Shown here: piece by piece, positions 26,963 through 36,966 of the stretch
Layout: each line of letters opens with the position of its first letter
How positions within the stretch are numbered: position 1 is the first letter of the stretch
Origin: an uncultured Dorea sp.
GTDB taxonomy: Bacteria > Bacillota > Clostridia > Lachnospirales > Lachnospiraceae
Reading direction: 5' to 3'
Length of the DNA stretch: 58,932 bases
NCBI GenBank assembly: GCA_934295165.1
Contig: CAKRAT010000003.1
Span: 1-58,932 of the forward strand
Translations under genes and position numbers: made by a program
Notes under the pieces: generated by a model
Seen by the model: only the letters and a program-made list of their open reading frames with translations
The model's database searches: none
What the model was told of the DNA's origin: nothing

Positions 26963-28210
26963 TCATTCTCCATTATCGAATTCGATTCATCGTATAGTTG
27001 ATCAATATTTTCATTAAACCGGTCAAATTCATATCCGATTCGCGGATATGACATAAATTCTAATGCTGATACTTTTACTTTTCCTTCTTGGTTCTTAACA
27101 AACTCATATACCATAACATTCTTGGTATCATCAAGCATATCTTTATTCGTTAAACCCATTTTTTCATTCTTTTTATTTCTTTCTGCAATATTTTTCATTC
27201 TTGACAATAAAATTATATTATTTAATTTCCCTGCCATTGTGTCGCTGTGCGTCGATATAATCATTTTTTTCCCTAAATTACAAAAACGTATCAATGCCCT
27301 TGCAACGGTTCCCTGCAATAGTGGATGTACGCTGTTTTCTACTTCATCGTAATATACATAGCCTGTTTTCTAATTAGACATCAATATATTCGATAAAATT
27401 GATAATTCATGAATCATGGATGACGCATAATTCAGCGGGATTATATTTCCATTTTCTTTGAAAACAAACTGACCATTTTCATATTCCACTTTTCCGTTCA
27501 AAAGTTGTTCTTCTACAAATTGAATCAGATTGCTTTCCTCTAAGTCCAAATCGGCTTTTTTTGTGTATGTTTGTATAAAATTAAGATATTCCGAAACTGG
27601 AACCGGCAGTCCCACATTTGCACTTGTAGTTTCAGCAAACATATACCGATATAACATCTGCAATCCGGCTCTTGCCGCCGGAACAAACAATTGTTTTTCA
27701 TCATCGTCTATTCCAATCATATCGATTAATACTCTGTGCGCCAGAATATTCTCAATATCATCAGATACCTCTAATTCTTCAAAGATTGTTATACGATCAC
27801 TATTGGGGTCACCTTTTTCCAGGCTTACTTTATCCGAAATGGTAGCAATGTAAAAGAAATCTTCATAATCCTCAAACTTAATCTTAATATTTCCCAGTGG
27901 AATCGGACTTTTAAAGTTATTTATAATAAATTTATCTTTATTCTCTTTCAAGTATATATTTATTTTATTTTCAACATCCTTATACCATTCCTGACCAAAT
28001 CTGATATATTTTATGTCTTCTCTTTCTGTCCGTTTTACATTTGTACATTCTGCCTTCCACTTCTTTATTAAGTCTACAACTCCATAAAGCAATTCCATCA
28101 ATAATGTCTTTCCACTATTATTATCACCTACAAACAGTAGAAATTCATCCAGATATACAGAAGCACTGTCTATCTTGGCAAATTCCTTTACTTCAATCTT
28201 TGTCCTTCTT
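26959..28210 (-). pseudogene. AAA ATPase (AAA15/OLD-like) with an in-frame stop and no start
   Basis: One frame from about 28210 to 26959 encodes an ABC-type AAA ATPase: FVGDNNSGKT Walker A near the N terminus, a long middle region, then YVYYDEVENSVHP Walker B/signature and MIISTHSDTM. A TAG codon at 27370-27372 breaks it just before Walker B, and the segments on both sides are in the same frame. At the other end the frame has no start codon and abuts a terminator hairpin at 28235-28284, so the 5' end was lost as well. Intact relatives act in defence and stress systems. This copy should be dead. Confidence 0.8.
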
Positions 28211-28234
28211 TCTTATATTTTCTAATCAAATAAA

Positions 28235-28284
28235 AATGGTTTCGAGCTATCACTATATTAAAACAATGATAGCATGAAACCATT
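28235..28284 (-). terminator. strong hairpin terminator (minus strand)
   Basis: Arms AATGGTTTC (28235-28243) and GAAACCATT (28276-28284) pair exactly, with an inner GCTATCA/TGATAGC stem. On the minus strand the hairpin runs into a T-rich tail. It lies directly upstream of the ATPase pseudogene, which suggests that a deletion joined the end of one unit to the interior of the next gene. Confidence 0.7.
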
Positions 28285-28296
28285 CTCTTCTCAAGC

Positions 28297-28576
28297 GGAG
28301 AGTGCCGTTGATATTTTGTAATTATTCGTCGAATACTTTTGTTCCGTCTGAGTAGCAAACATTATTCTGCTGTCTTTTTCAATATCAAAAAAAAGATGCC
28401 AGCATACTCATAGCCATCGTTTTTCCAAATCTTCTTGGTCTGGTTATCAGCGTTACTTTTGTGGCTTCGTTCTTCAAAATATCCGTGATCAATCCTGATT
28501 TATCAATGTAGTAATAGCCTTTTTCCCGTATTTCTTCAAAATCCGATATTCCCACTGGTATCATCAGATTCTTCAC
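28297..28576 (-). pseudogene. remnant of a PF09820 AAA ATPase (N-terminal fragment)
   Basis: The frame from 28576 encodes about 63 residues with IPVGISDFEEIREKGYYYIDKSG and TLITRPRRFGKTMAMSMLASFF, the hallmark start of the AAA-ATPase-like PF09820 family. It then hits a stop after a run of T. Removing one T restores FFDIEKDSR, which is how relatives continue, but the similarity fades soon after. It is therefore a frameshifted and deleted remnant of the gene type found intact at 29556-31271. Confidence 0.8.
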
Positions 28577-28656
28577 ACCGACACCTCTCCTTTCTTTGCA
28601 AATACACGCTCCTGTGTTATTCTGTAAATACTTCTATCATCTGGCGGTTTTTCACC

Positions 28657-29532
28657 CTACTCTTCCATCTCTTCTTCATAATACTTGATCAGTGCCTGTG
28701 TTCCGAGATCTCCGTAACCTTCTGCCTCAAGCATCTCATAATTAGCCAGTACCTGGCTTAATACATCCAGACTTATGTTGCTCATATTTGCCTCGGTCAG
28801 GGCAAGCTTCATATCTTTGATGAAATGCTTCATGAAGAATCCCGGTGCATAATCTCCTGCCAGGATCTTTGGTCCGAATGTGTCCAGCTGTTTACTTCCT
28901 GCTGCCCCGGTCGATACGGAGTTAAGTACCGTCTGCAGATCCAGCCCTTTCGCCTTTGCATAGGTCAGAGCCTCGCATACACCGGATAACGTTCCGGCGA
29001 TCATGATCTGGTTCGCAAGCTTGGCATGCTGACCGCTTCCTGCTGCCCCCTGATAGTTAATATTCGTTCCCATTGCTTTGAATAACGGCATACATGCTTC
29101 GTAGTCTTCTCTGGAACCACCAACAAGGATGGATAAGGTTCCCGCCTTTGCCCCGGTATCTCCGCCTGTTACCGGTGCGTCCAGTACATGGAAGCCTCTC
29201 TTGGTTCCCTCTTCTGCGATTTTCTGATCCAGCATCGGGCTTGTGGTCGTCATGTCGATCAGGTATGCGCCTTCTTTTGCGCTGTCCAGGATATTTCCTT
29301 TGTCGAAGTATACTTCTTCTACGTCAACAGGGAATCCTACGATCGTGATGACTGCATCGCAGTCTTTTACGCAGTCTGCGATCGTCTCGTGGAAAATGGC
29401 TCCTTCTCCGATCACGTCTTCTACTTTGGATCTGGTTCTTGCATAAATGTGTAATTCGAATCCGACTTTCATGAGGTTGCGGACCATGGATTTGCCCATG
29501 ATGCCAACGCCGATGAATCCTATTTTGTTCAT
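28657..29532 (-). CDS. NAD(P)-dependent beta-hydroxyacid dehydrogenase (GarR/HIBADH family)
   Basis: A 291-residue enzyme with GFIGVGIMGKSM at the N terminus (NAD(P)-binding loop), the DAPVTGGDTGAKAGTLSILVGG substrate-site signature, and AKLANQIM with the catalytic Lys. Family members oxidise or reduce 3-hydroxyisobutyrate, tartronate semialdehyde or related acids; the exact substrate is not readable. The frame extends 15 codons further, but a CGGAGG box lies correctly before the ATG at 29532. Unrelated to its ATPase neighbours. Confidence 0.88.
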   Translation of the reverse strand: MNKIGFIGVGIMGKSMVRNLMKVGFELHIYARTRSKVEDVIGEGAIFHETIADCVKDCDAVITIVGFPVDVEEVYFDKGNILDSAKEGAYLIDMTTTSPMLDQKIAEEGTKRGFHVLDAPVTGGDTGAKAGTLSILVGGSREDYEACMPLFKAMGTNINYQGAAGSGQHAKLANQIMIAGTLSGVCEALTYAKAKGLDLQTVLNSVSTGAAGSKQLDTFGPKILAGDYAPGFFMKHFIKDMKLALTEANMSNISLDVLSQVLANYEMLEAEGYGDLGTQALIKYYEEEMEE

Positions 29533-29555
29533 ATGATTGTTCCTCCGTGTGTTTG

Positions 29556-31271
29556 TTAATGTTTCATTACCTTGCACCTTTTTTTATAAAATGCGATGCC
29601 ATACCGCAGCACTTCTTGAATCCCTTCATCCTTTAATTCTTCTTCATAATGACTGTTTTCGATCTGTGCAAGTGCTTTTTCACATGCCTTTTGCAGATTT
29701 CCATCTTCTGCATATTTAATCTCTATGATAATTCCCTTTTCCATATCTTCGGTTTCTATCATAATATCACTGTAGCCGTCTCCGCTTTCCCTGTTGGAAC
29801 GGATTCCCCAGTTTTCTTTCAGACCTAATATGCCAAGTAAAATACCATGATAAAAATTTTCTTTCATTTGTTTCCGAACGAATGTATCCCTGATACTGAT
29901 TGTTTTCTTCAGATATACATTCAGGCGTTCCTCAACAGCTTCTGCTTTTCCTTCTTCCAGTGCCCCGCAGAAATCCGAAAGACTTTTTCCATCTTTTTTA
30001 ATGCTTTCCTTAAACCATGACATAATCTGTATTGTAAAGATATCTCTGATCTCTCTGTTTGGAATTGCAAGACGGAATATTTTTCCATCTGTTGTCCCCT
30101 TCTGTGTAAGATATCCAGTTGTAAACAATACACTCCACATATTTTCGATTGAAGAGTACATTTCTCTGTATGTCAGTTCCTGATGAAGTTCTTTTTCAAT
30201 TTCTTCGCCGGCTACCAGTCGTTCTATTTCCCGCCGGACGGTTCCATTTTCCGCTTTTTTGATAAAGCGTCTTACAATTTCATTGCTGCTGGTATTCATC
30301 CAGTAGTTTTGTGGTATAGAGATCTGTCCATTCCGTAAAGATTCCAGATGATTCAGCACGTCCCACGGACAATATACTTCTGTGTTACCGAAGCGGTATC
30401 CATCATACCATTCCTTGATTTCCCAGTAGTTCTCCTGACAGTCATAATACGCTAACATTTCTCGTACTTCTATATCTGTGAATCCGAAGAATTCTTCAAA
30501 GTTTACATCCGTGCTCGAACATACTCTCAGATTATTCAGACCCGTAAAGATACTCTCTCTGGATATTCTCATGCATCCTGTAAGTACAGCGAACTCCAGA
30601 CTGTCATTTGATTTTAATGCCTGTCCGAAGAAACCTCTGATAAGTTCCGTCATCTCATCATAATATCCCTGTTCAAATGCCTTTGCCAGCGGGACATCAT
30701 ATTCATCAATGAGTATGATCGTTTTCTTACCAAAATGCTTTTGCAACAGTCCAGATAAAGTCTTCAGGCTGTTTACCAGAACCGCTTCTGTCATATCTTC
30801 TCTTAAAAGTCTCCGATACGCCTCTTTATCTATATCTGTTAGCTGCTCACTTTCCAGAAGATATTGATGTTTTCTCGCCACTTCATTGACACTGAACACG
30901 ATCAATTCTCTGGCTTTTGTGTATTCCAGCGCAGACACTTCTTTCATCGACAGAAATATGACCGGATATTTTCTCATGTATTTGTTACAGATTTCTTCTT
31001 CATCTGCAATCTTCAGTCCCTCAAATATTTCCTGTCTGCTTCCTGAATCTTTTTTTAAACATTCTTTCGGAACGTCTATGGAAAAGAAACTTTTCAGCAT
31101 ACTCATATTCAAAGATTTTCCAAAACGTCTCGGTCTGGTAAAAAGCGTCACTTCTGCCCCGCTCATAATCAGATCTTTGATCATTTCTGTTTTATCTACA
31201 TAGTAATAATCATTTTCCCGAATTTTTTCAAAATTATCAATTCCGATTGGAAGTTTCTTTTTCATGGACAC
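29556..31271 (-). CDS. PF09820/PF08011 AAA-ATPase with C-terminal PD-(D/E)XK nuclease domain
   Basis: A 571-residue protein. N-terminal IGIDNFEKIRENDYYYVDKT and FTRPRRFGKSLNMSML (the degenerate Walker A typical of the family), then IILIDEYDVPLAKA as Walker B, EWYDGYRFG, NYWMNTSSNE, and a C-terminal nuclease-like IIIEIKYAEDG segment ending in YGIAFYKKRC. These genes occur in many copies in gut Firmicutes and Bacteroidetes; their role is unknown, with mobile or defence functions proposed. This is the intact member of three copies in the window. Confidence 0.88.
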   Translation of the reverse strand: MSMKKKLPIGIDNFEKIRENDYYYVDKTEMIKDLIMSGAEVTLFTRPRRFGKSLNMSMLKSFFSIDVPKECLKKDSGSRQEIFEGLKIADEEEICNKYMRKYPVIFLSMKEVSALEYTKARELIVFSVNEVARKHQYLLESEQLTDIDKEAYRRLLREDMTEAVLVNSLKTLSGLLQKHFGKKTIILIDEYDVPLAKAFEQGYYDEMTELIRGFFGQALKSNDSLEFAVLTGCMRISRESIFTGLNNLRVCSSTDVNFEEFFGFTDIEVREMLAYYDCQENYWEIKEWYDGYRFGNTEVYCPWDVLNHLESLRNGQISIPQNYWMNTSSNEIVRRFIKKAENGTVRREIERLVAGEEIEKELHQELTYREMYSSIENMWSVLFTTGYLTQKGTTDGKIFRLAIPNREIRDIFTIQIMSWFKESIKKDGKSLSDFCGALEEGKAEAVEERLNVYLKKTISIRDTFVRKQMKENFYHGILLGILGLKENWGIRSNRESGDGYSDIMIETEDMEKGIIIEIKYAEDGNLQKACEKALAQIENSHYEEELKDEGIQEVLRYGIAFYKKRCKVMKH

Positions 31272-31334
31272 CTCCAGTTTTTATACTATCCAGCCGCTTT
31301 ATACGATCTGCTGCTTTTTGTGTTGCCTGACCGT

Positions 31335-32012
31335 CTACTCTTCTACCTTCTCCACAACTTCGCCCTGCTTCTTATAGATGCTGTTGCCCGGTACGAATCC
31401 TCTGACGCTTGACAGCGGATAGATATTGCTGTGGCTTCCGATCACGGTTCCCGGATTCAGGACGCTTCCGCATCCAACCTCCACTTCGTCCCCAAGCATA
31501 GCACCGAATTTCTTCAGTCCCGTCTCAATCTTTTCATCTCCGGCTTTTACTACGACCAGTTTCTTGTCGGATTTTACATTGGATGTAATAGATCCGGCTC
31601 CCATGTGGGATTTATAGCCGAGGATAGAATCTCCAACATAATTATAGTGTGGAACCTGTACTTTATTGAACAGGATAACATTCTTTAATTCTGTAGAGTT
31701 ACCTACCACTGCACCTTCACCTACGATTGCATTTCCGCGGATGAATGCACACTGACGTACTTCCGCGTTCTTTCCGATGATCGCAGGTCCATGAATGTAT
31801 GCTGTCTGGAAGACGGTTGCGGATTTGGCGATCCACACATCTTCACCTACCTGATCGTATTCATCTGCCGGAAGTGTCTTTCCAAGTTCTTTGATGAAGT
31901 CACTGATTTTTGGAAGGACTTCCCATGGGTAAGTGACACCTTCGAAGATATCCTTTGCGATGGTTTCGTCCATGTGTTTGTAGAGGTTTTTGATGGTTAA
32001 TTGTTCTAACAT
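31335..32012 (-). CDS. left-handed beta-helix acyltransferase/nucleotidyltransferase-like protein
   Basis: A 225-residue protein made mostly of hexapeptide repeats (AIIGKNAEVRQCAFIRGNAI, VEVGCGSVLNPGTVIGSHS) forming a left-handed beta helix, after a helical N-terminal 50 residues. Such proteins are often labelled UDP-N-acetylglucosamine pyrophosphorylase because they resemble the C-terminal domain of GlmU, but the nucleotidyltransferase half is absent. It is more likely an acetyltransferase or a regulatory sugar-binding protein. A strong AAGGAG box precedes the ATG. Confidence 0.75.
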   Translation of the reverse strand: MLEQLTIKNLYKHMDETIAKDIFEGVTYPWEVLPKISDFIKELGKTLPADEYDQVGEDVWIAKSATVFQTAYIHGPAIIGKNAEVRQCAFIRGNAIVGEGAVVGNSTELKNVILFNKVQVPHYNYVGDSILGYKSHMGAGSITSNVKSDKKLVVVKAGDEKIETGLKKFGAMLGDEVEVGCGSVLNPGTVIGSHSNIYPLSSVRGFVPGNSIYKKQGEVVEKVEE

Positions 32013-32104
32013 ATTGGTTCTCCTTTTCTATATTTCTGTTCTATTACTGCTTTTTTCTGGTAATTGCACTTATCCGATGCATTTTACAAGGTTTTATCCG
32101 GCTT

Positions 32105-34240
32105 CTATTTCTTGCTTCGAGTCGTTTTTCTCGCCGGCTTCTTATAAAACTGCGCCGCCTTATCATAACACGCCCGCATCTGATACTGATTATTCAGTCC
32201 CTTCACCGCCAGCGTCCTTCTTGATACGAAGTCATCTAACTTCTTCATATATTCATCGGAAGTGATATCTCCTTCCGCTACATAGGTCAGCCCTTTTTCC
32301 CAGCTTGCCGTAAGCTCCGGGTTCAGGAGCGGCCGGATGGAATGGTCTACGACATCGTAGATCATCTCGCCCAGCATGGTCGGTGTTACGATTTGTGTCT
32401 TCTTATTCAGTGCCAGATATTTATTATTAAATAATTTCTTCAGGATCTCTCCTCTGGTCGCACTGGTTCCGATCCCGCTTCCTTTGATCTGGGCACGAAG
32501 TTCCTCGTCTTCGATCAGCTGTCCCGCATTTTCCATTGCAAGGATCAGGGAACCGGAATTGTAACGCTTCGGCGGTGAGGTCTTGCCTTCTTTGATGTCC
32601 AAAGACTGCACCGGAAGTGTCATGCCTTTTTTCAAGCTCTGGATCTTGGCGAAAAAGGCTGCATCTGTATCTTTATCCTCAGTGTTATCCTGATTGCTGT
32701 CTCCACTGTTATCCTCTGCTGTATTTCCCACGGATGCACTTCCGCCGGCATTCGCTGCATTTCCGTCGCTTTTCTTTCCCGGCACACCGACTACTTTCAG
32801 ATATCCTTCTTCTGCCAGCACTTTAAAGCTCGAGAAAAATGACTCTTCTTTCATCTTCGTCACAATCGCCACTTTCTGATACACGGCCGGCGGATAAAAG
32901 ATGCTTAAGAAACGTCTCACAATCACATCATACACCCTCTGTGACAGATTCGGAAGTCCTTTTAATCCTCCTATCCCCTGTCCAGTCGGAATAATCGCAT
33001 AGTGATCTGTGATCTGTTTGTCATTGACGTATCTGGTCTTCTCCAGGCCTTTGTGGCTTCCGAATCCCACGATATCCTGAAGGTACGACTTTGCCGGTTC
33101 GTACTGCATCAGACCGTTCAGATTCTTGTGGATTTCTTTTGCAACTGCCGTTGACAGAACTCTGGCATCGGTTCTCGGATAGGTTACAAGTTTCTTTTCA
33201 TACAATTCCTGAATAATGCGGAGGGTCTCATCCGGACTGATCTTGAAGCGTTTGGAACATTCATTCTGGATCTCCGCCAGGTTGAATAACAGCGGCGGGT
33301 TCTTCTTTTCTTTTTTCTTTTCGATTGATACAATCTGGCAGGTCAGCGGATGATTTTCAGCTGATTGATCTGTGCCCGTCTGTCCTGTGCCTGCCGGATC
33401 ATTGCTCAGATACCGGATCAGTTCTTCTGCCTTTTCTTTTTCTTTAAATCCATTTTCCTTATAGAGATCAAAAGATTCGAACCACTTTGAACCTTTGACC
33501 GCTCTCCATTCTCCCTCGAACGTCGAACCTTTCTCTCCAATCGTACTTAACACTCTGTAGAACGGCGTCTCTACAAATTCCCGGATCTCCCGTTCTCTTC
33601 GCACGACCATGCCAAGGACGCAGGTCATCACACGTCCGACCGATACGACAGAATATTTCGTATTCAGATAATTGGATATACTGTTGCCGTATTTTAAAGT
33701 CAGAAGTCTGGAAAAATTAATTCCCATCAGATAGTCTTCTTTCGCTCTTAAGTATGCGGATGCTGCCAGATTGTCGTATTCTTTTAAATCTTTTGCTTCT
33801 TTTATTCCACGCAGGATCTCTTCTTCTGTCTGCGAATCGATCCACACACGTCTCCGGTTCTTTTCCTTCACACCTGCCTGCTGTTCTACCAGACGGTAAA
33901 TGTATTCTCCCTCGCGCCCCGAGTCGGTACAGACATAAATGGTATCTACATCTTCACGGTTTAAAAGTCCCGACACGATCCTAAACTGCTTCGCCACCGC
34001 AGGAATGACTTCGTATTTGAACTCCTGTGGGATAAAAGGCAGAGTCTCGAGACTCCACCTTTTTAATGCCGGATCATATTCTTCGGGATAACTCATCGTG
34101 ACCAGATGTCCGACACACCAGGTTACGATCGTCTCCTCCGATTCCAGATATCCGTCTTTTCGTTTTGTATTGATATGCAATGCCTTGGCAAACTCCTGCG
34201 CAACGCTGGGTTTCTCGGCAATGTATAGTGATTTTCCCAT
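32105..34240 (-). CDS. topB: DNA topoisomerase III
   Basis: A 711-residue type IA topoisomerase. It has an N-terminal TOPRIM domain (IAEKPSVAQEFAKAL, then CTDSGREGEYIYR with the metal-binding acids), the active-site Tyr in VTYPRTDARVLS, and the GTSATRGEIL and GEMIYDVV motifs of the cap region. An insertion of about 40 residues rich in Asn, Ser, Gly and Asp (near residue 500) looks like a disordered linker. It relaxes supercoils and resolves recombination or replication intermediates. No zinc finger domain is present at the C terminus. Confidence 0.93.
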   Translation of the reverse strand: MGKSLYIAEKPSVAQEFAKALHINTKRKDGYLESEETIVTWCVGHLVTMSYPEEYDPALKRWSLETLPFIPQEFKYEVIPAVAKQFRIVSGLLNREDVDTIYVCTDSGREGEYIYRLVEQQAGVKEKNRRRVWIDSQTEEEILRGIKEAKDLKEYDNLAASAYLRAKEDYLMGINFSRLLTLKYGNSISNYLNTKYSVVSVGRVMTCVLGMVVRREREIREFVETPFYRVLSTIGEKGSTFEGEWRAVKGSKWFESFDLYKENGFKEKEKAEELIRYLSNDPAGTGQTGTDQSAENHPLTCQIVSIEKKKEKKNPPLLFNLAEIQNECSKRFKISPDETLRIIQELYEKKLVTYPRTDARVLSTAVAKEIHKNLNGLMQYEPAKSYLQDIVGFGSHKGLEKTRYVNDKQITDHYAIIPTGQGIGGLKGLPNLSQRVYDVIVRRFLSIFYPPAVYQKVAIVTKMKEESFFSSFKVLAEEGYLKVVGVPGKKSDGNAANAGGSASVGNTAEDNSGDSNQDNTEDKDTDAAFFAKIQSLKKGMTLPVQSLDIKEGKTSPPKRYNSGSLILAMENAGQLIEDEELRAQIKGSGIGTSATRGEILKKLFNNKYLALNKKTQIVTPTMLGEMIYDVVDHSIRPLLNPELTASWEKGLTYVAEGDITSDEYMKKLDDFVSRRTLAVKGLNNQYQMRACYDKAAQFYKKPARKTTRSKK

Positions 34241-34266
34241 GAAATTATGTTACTCCTTTTGTATAT

Positions 34267-34300
34267 GCGAGCGGCAGCTCCTTACGAGTGCATGGCAATT
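34267..34300. repeat. REP-like dispersed repeat, partial copy
   Basis: The segment holds GCGGCAGCTCCTTACGAGTG followed by CATGGCAATT, matching the right two thirds of the units at 40291-40332 with a few changes. It lies between ppk1 and topB. The left half with the CTGCCACTGGCAG palindrome is missing here. Confidence 0.6.
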
Positions 34301-34329
34301 CATAATTTTTCTCGATGTCTCTGGTATAT

Positions 34330-36477
34330 TTACCTATGCAGCATGCGCAACATCTTCCTGACCAGATTCGTTGCGAGTCCGCCCGATCTCTTTTGAGCCT
34401 TTGCATCCTCTTTCTTCTGTGCTTCTTCCGCTGCTTTTATGGCCTCTTCCATAAAGACTGCCTGTGAATCAATCATTTTAGCAGAAGTTTCTTCTTTTAT
34501 CTTACGTTTTGTATAAGTGCCGTCCTTCTGCATCACCCTGGCTTTGACATTATCGCTTAACATGACTTTCAGATCATGATTGATCTGCCGTCTGATCTGT
34601 TCGTCTAATACCGGGCATGCAACTTCCACTCGTTTTTCTGTATTTCTTGTCATCATGTCAGCGGAGCCGATATAGATCTTCTGATCTTTTCCGGTTCCAA
34701 AGCTGAAGATACGTGGGTGCTCCAGATAGCGGCCAACCACGCTCATCACTCTGACATTTTCTGTATATTCTGGTACTCCCGGTAGTATACAGCAGATTCC
34801 GCGAACAATCAAGTCTACCCTGACTCCTGCACATGATGCCTCAGATACTTTCCGTATGAAATCTACATCCGTTACGGAATTCATTTTCATCACAATGCGC
34901 CCGTCTTTCCCCTTCCGAATCTCTTCGTCCATCATCTGCAGGATACTGCTTTTTAAGCTGACCGGTGATACGATCAGATATTGATAACTGCCCTGAAGAT
35001 TCCCGATGGACATATTTTTGAAAAATTCTGCCGCATCCTGTCCGATCCGCGGATCAGCGGTCATCAATGACAGATCGGTGTACATGGCAGCTGTCTTCTC
35101 ATTATAGTTGCCGGTTCCTACCTGGGTAATGTACTGGATCTCATTCCGGTTCCTGTATGTAATCAGGCAGATCTTGGAATGTACCTTATATCCGTCAAAT
35201 CCATAGATAACACGACAGCCCGCCTCTTCCAGTCGTTCCGACCAGTCGATGTTGTTCTGTTCATCGAATCTAGCACGCAATTCGATCAATACCGTGACTT
35301 CTTTGCCATTTTCCGCAGCCGCACACAGATATTCCACCAACCTCGCCTTCTTCGCCAGACGGTAGATTGTGATCTTGATCGTCATGACATTCGGGTCGGC
35401 AGATGCATCTTTGATCAGCTTCAGGAATGGATCCATGCTTTCGTATGGATAGAATAACAGGATATCCTGTTTCTTCACCTGCTTTAACATACTTCCTTCC
35501 TGTACGTGTGCAGATTTCTGCGGGGAAAATGGTTCATAGACCAGTGACCGTTTCATGGATTCCGGAAGATTTCCTGCGATGGAGAACATGTAATCCAGTT
35601 TCATCGGCATTTTTGTCCGGAATATCTGTGCCGGTGTGATCTTAAATTTTTCACAAAAATATTCCTGCATCTTAGGTGATAATTTCTCTGCTGTCTCTAA
35701 TCTTACGACTGCCATCCGGCGGCGTTTATGTAACGTGTTCTGCATGAGTTTACGGAAATCATCGGTCACTTCCAGCGCCTCGTCGTCCGGAGACACATCT
35801 GCATTTCTTGTCACGCAAATATAGTTCGGATCGGATACTTCGTACTGGTCAAATACCAGATGCAGGTATTCCATGATTACCTTTTCCATGCGGATATAGC
35901 GGATGTCATGTCCCGGAAGCATCAGGATGTCGGATACATACGTCGGCACCGGTACGATGCCGAGCATTTGTTCTTTTTTGTTCAGACTTGCTGTTACATA
36001 AATCTCTTTGTTCAGCAGATGTGGAAATGGATGACTGCTGTCAACAATCTGCGGCGACAGTACCGGAAGGATCTGCTCTTTGAAATATTTCTTCACATAC
36101 TTTTTCTCATCCGCTTCCAGTTCTTTAAAATCCAGTCCGCAGACTCCGTATGGAGACAATTCTTTCTTGATCTCTGTATAGGTCTTATCCCGTTCTTTGT
36201 ATAGCGGCGCAACCGCTTCATAGATCGCATCCAGCTGCTCCTGCGGTGTCATTCCAGAACGACTGTCCCTGTGTTTTTCATCTGTCTGCACCATATCATA
36301 GAGGCTTCCGACACGGATCATAAAGAATTCATCCAGATTACTCGTGAAAATGGCTACAAATTTCATACGTTCCAGTAATGGCACACTCTTATCTCTTGCT
36401 TCTTCCAATACCCGCTGGTCAAATCTCAGCCAGGAAAGTTCTCTGTTTTGTGTGTAGTTTAATAGTTCTCTGTCCAT
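34330..36477 (-). CDS. ppk1: polyphosphate kinase 1
   Basis: A 715-residue Ppk1. Motifs visible: NRELSWLRFDQRVLEEA at the N terminus, SNLDEFFMIRVG, the phosphate-tunnel region with FYPYESMDPFLKL and IKITIYRLAK, the catalytic-His segment GYKVHSKICLI, and GTGNYNEKTA. It makes polyphosphate from ATP. The last 70 residues form a charged Lys/Glu/Ala extension not found in the shortest relatives. A GGAGG box lies just upstream of the ATG. Confidence 0.95.
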   Translation of the reverse strand: MDRELLNYTQNRELSWLRFDQRVLEEARDKSVPLLERMKFVAIFTSNLDEFFMIRVGSLYDMVQTDEKHRDSRSGMTPQEQLDAIYEAVAPLYKERDKTYTEIKKELSPYGVCGLDFKELEADEKKYVKKYFKEQILPVLSPQIVDSSHPFPHLLNKEIYVTASLNKKEQMLGIVPVPTYVSDILMLPGHDIRYIRMEKVIMEYLHLVFDQYEVSDPNYICVTRNADVSPDDEALEVTDDFRKLMQNTLHKRRRMAVVRLETAEKLSPKMQEYFCEKFKITPAQIFRTKMPMKLDYMFSIAGNLPESMKRSLVYEPFSPQKSAHVQEGSMLKQVKKQDILLFYPYESMDPFLKLIKDASADPNVMTIKITIYRLAKKARLVEYLCAAAENGKEVTVLIELRARFDEQNNIDWSERLEEAGCRVIYGFDGYKVHSKICLITYRNRNEIQYITQVGTGNYNEKTAAMYTDLSLMTADPRIGQDAAEFFKNMSIGNLQGSYQYLIVSPVSLKSSILQMMDEEIRKGKDGRIVMKMNSVTDVDFIRKVSEASCAGVRVDLIVRGICCILPGVPEYTENVRVMSVVGRYLEHPRIFSFGTGKDQKIYIGSADMMTRNTEKRVEVACPVLDEQIRRQINHDLKVMLSDNVKARVMQKDGTYTKRKIKEETSAKMIDSQAVFMEEAIKAAEEAQKKEDAKAQKRSGGLATNLVRKMLRMLHR

Positions 36478-36810
36478 AGGGTCTGCCTCCGTTTCTGATG
36501 TTGGGGTTGTTTTTTATGTTATATTTTGAAATAGTATATTCCTCTTATTTTTTCGCACTATTTCGTGTTCTCGTAACTGATTTCTCCTTTGCTCTTTTTT
36601 ACAGGAGGATCTTTCCGTCTCTCACTCGAAATCTCTCCTGCTTATTATATCAATCTGGTATAAAAGCATAGATTTCCGAAATGCTGTAAGACTTAAGATA
36701 GTGATATCACCGTAGACTTTTTTGAAAATATGCTTTGGATTATTTTAACATGGAAGTATATATGAATGCAATTGTTATTTAACACATTACAGCATGCGAT
36801 AACGTAAGAA

Positions 36811-36921
36811 AGAAAAGCAAGAAAGTCCGGTTGCGTGCATATGAGATCATGGTTAGTATTTTTATACTTTAGAAATACTCCATAATCGAATCAGCACGCA
36901 ACCGGACTTTCTTACTTTTCT
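36811..36921. repeat. long inverted repeat with 28-base arms
   Basis: The arms at 36811-36838 and 36894-36921 are reverse complements over 28 bases with a single mismatch, enclosing 55 bases that themselves contain an AGTATTT/AAATACT hairpin. The arms are purine-rich outside and GC-rich inside. It lies in the intergenic region 36478-36966, which holds no gene I can see, downstream of asd on the minus strand. It could be a very long transcription-stopping stem or a miniature mobile element. Confidence 0.75.
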
Positions 36922-36966
36922 TCCGGCCGGATATCAGCCGCTTCATGGATTAAATAGCAATTACTT

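Noticed and set aside
31335..32012. GlmU-type UDP-GlcNAc pyrophosphorylase
   Set aside because: Only the beta-helix part is present; the nucleotidyltransferase domain and its signature are missing.
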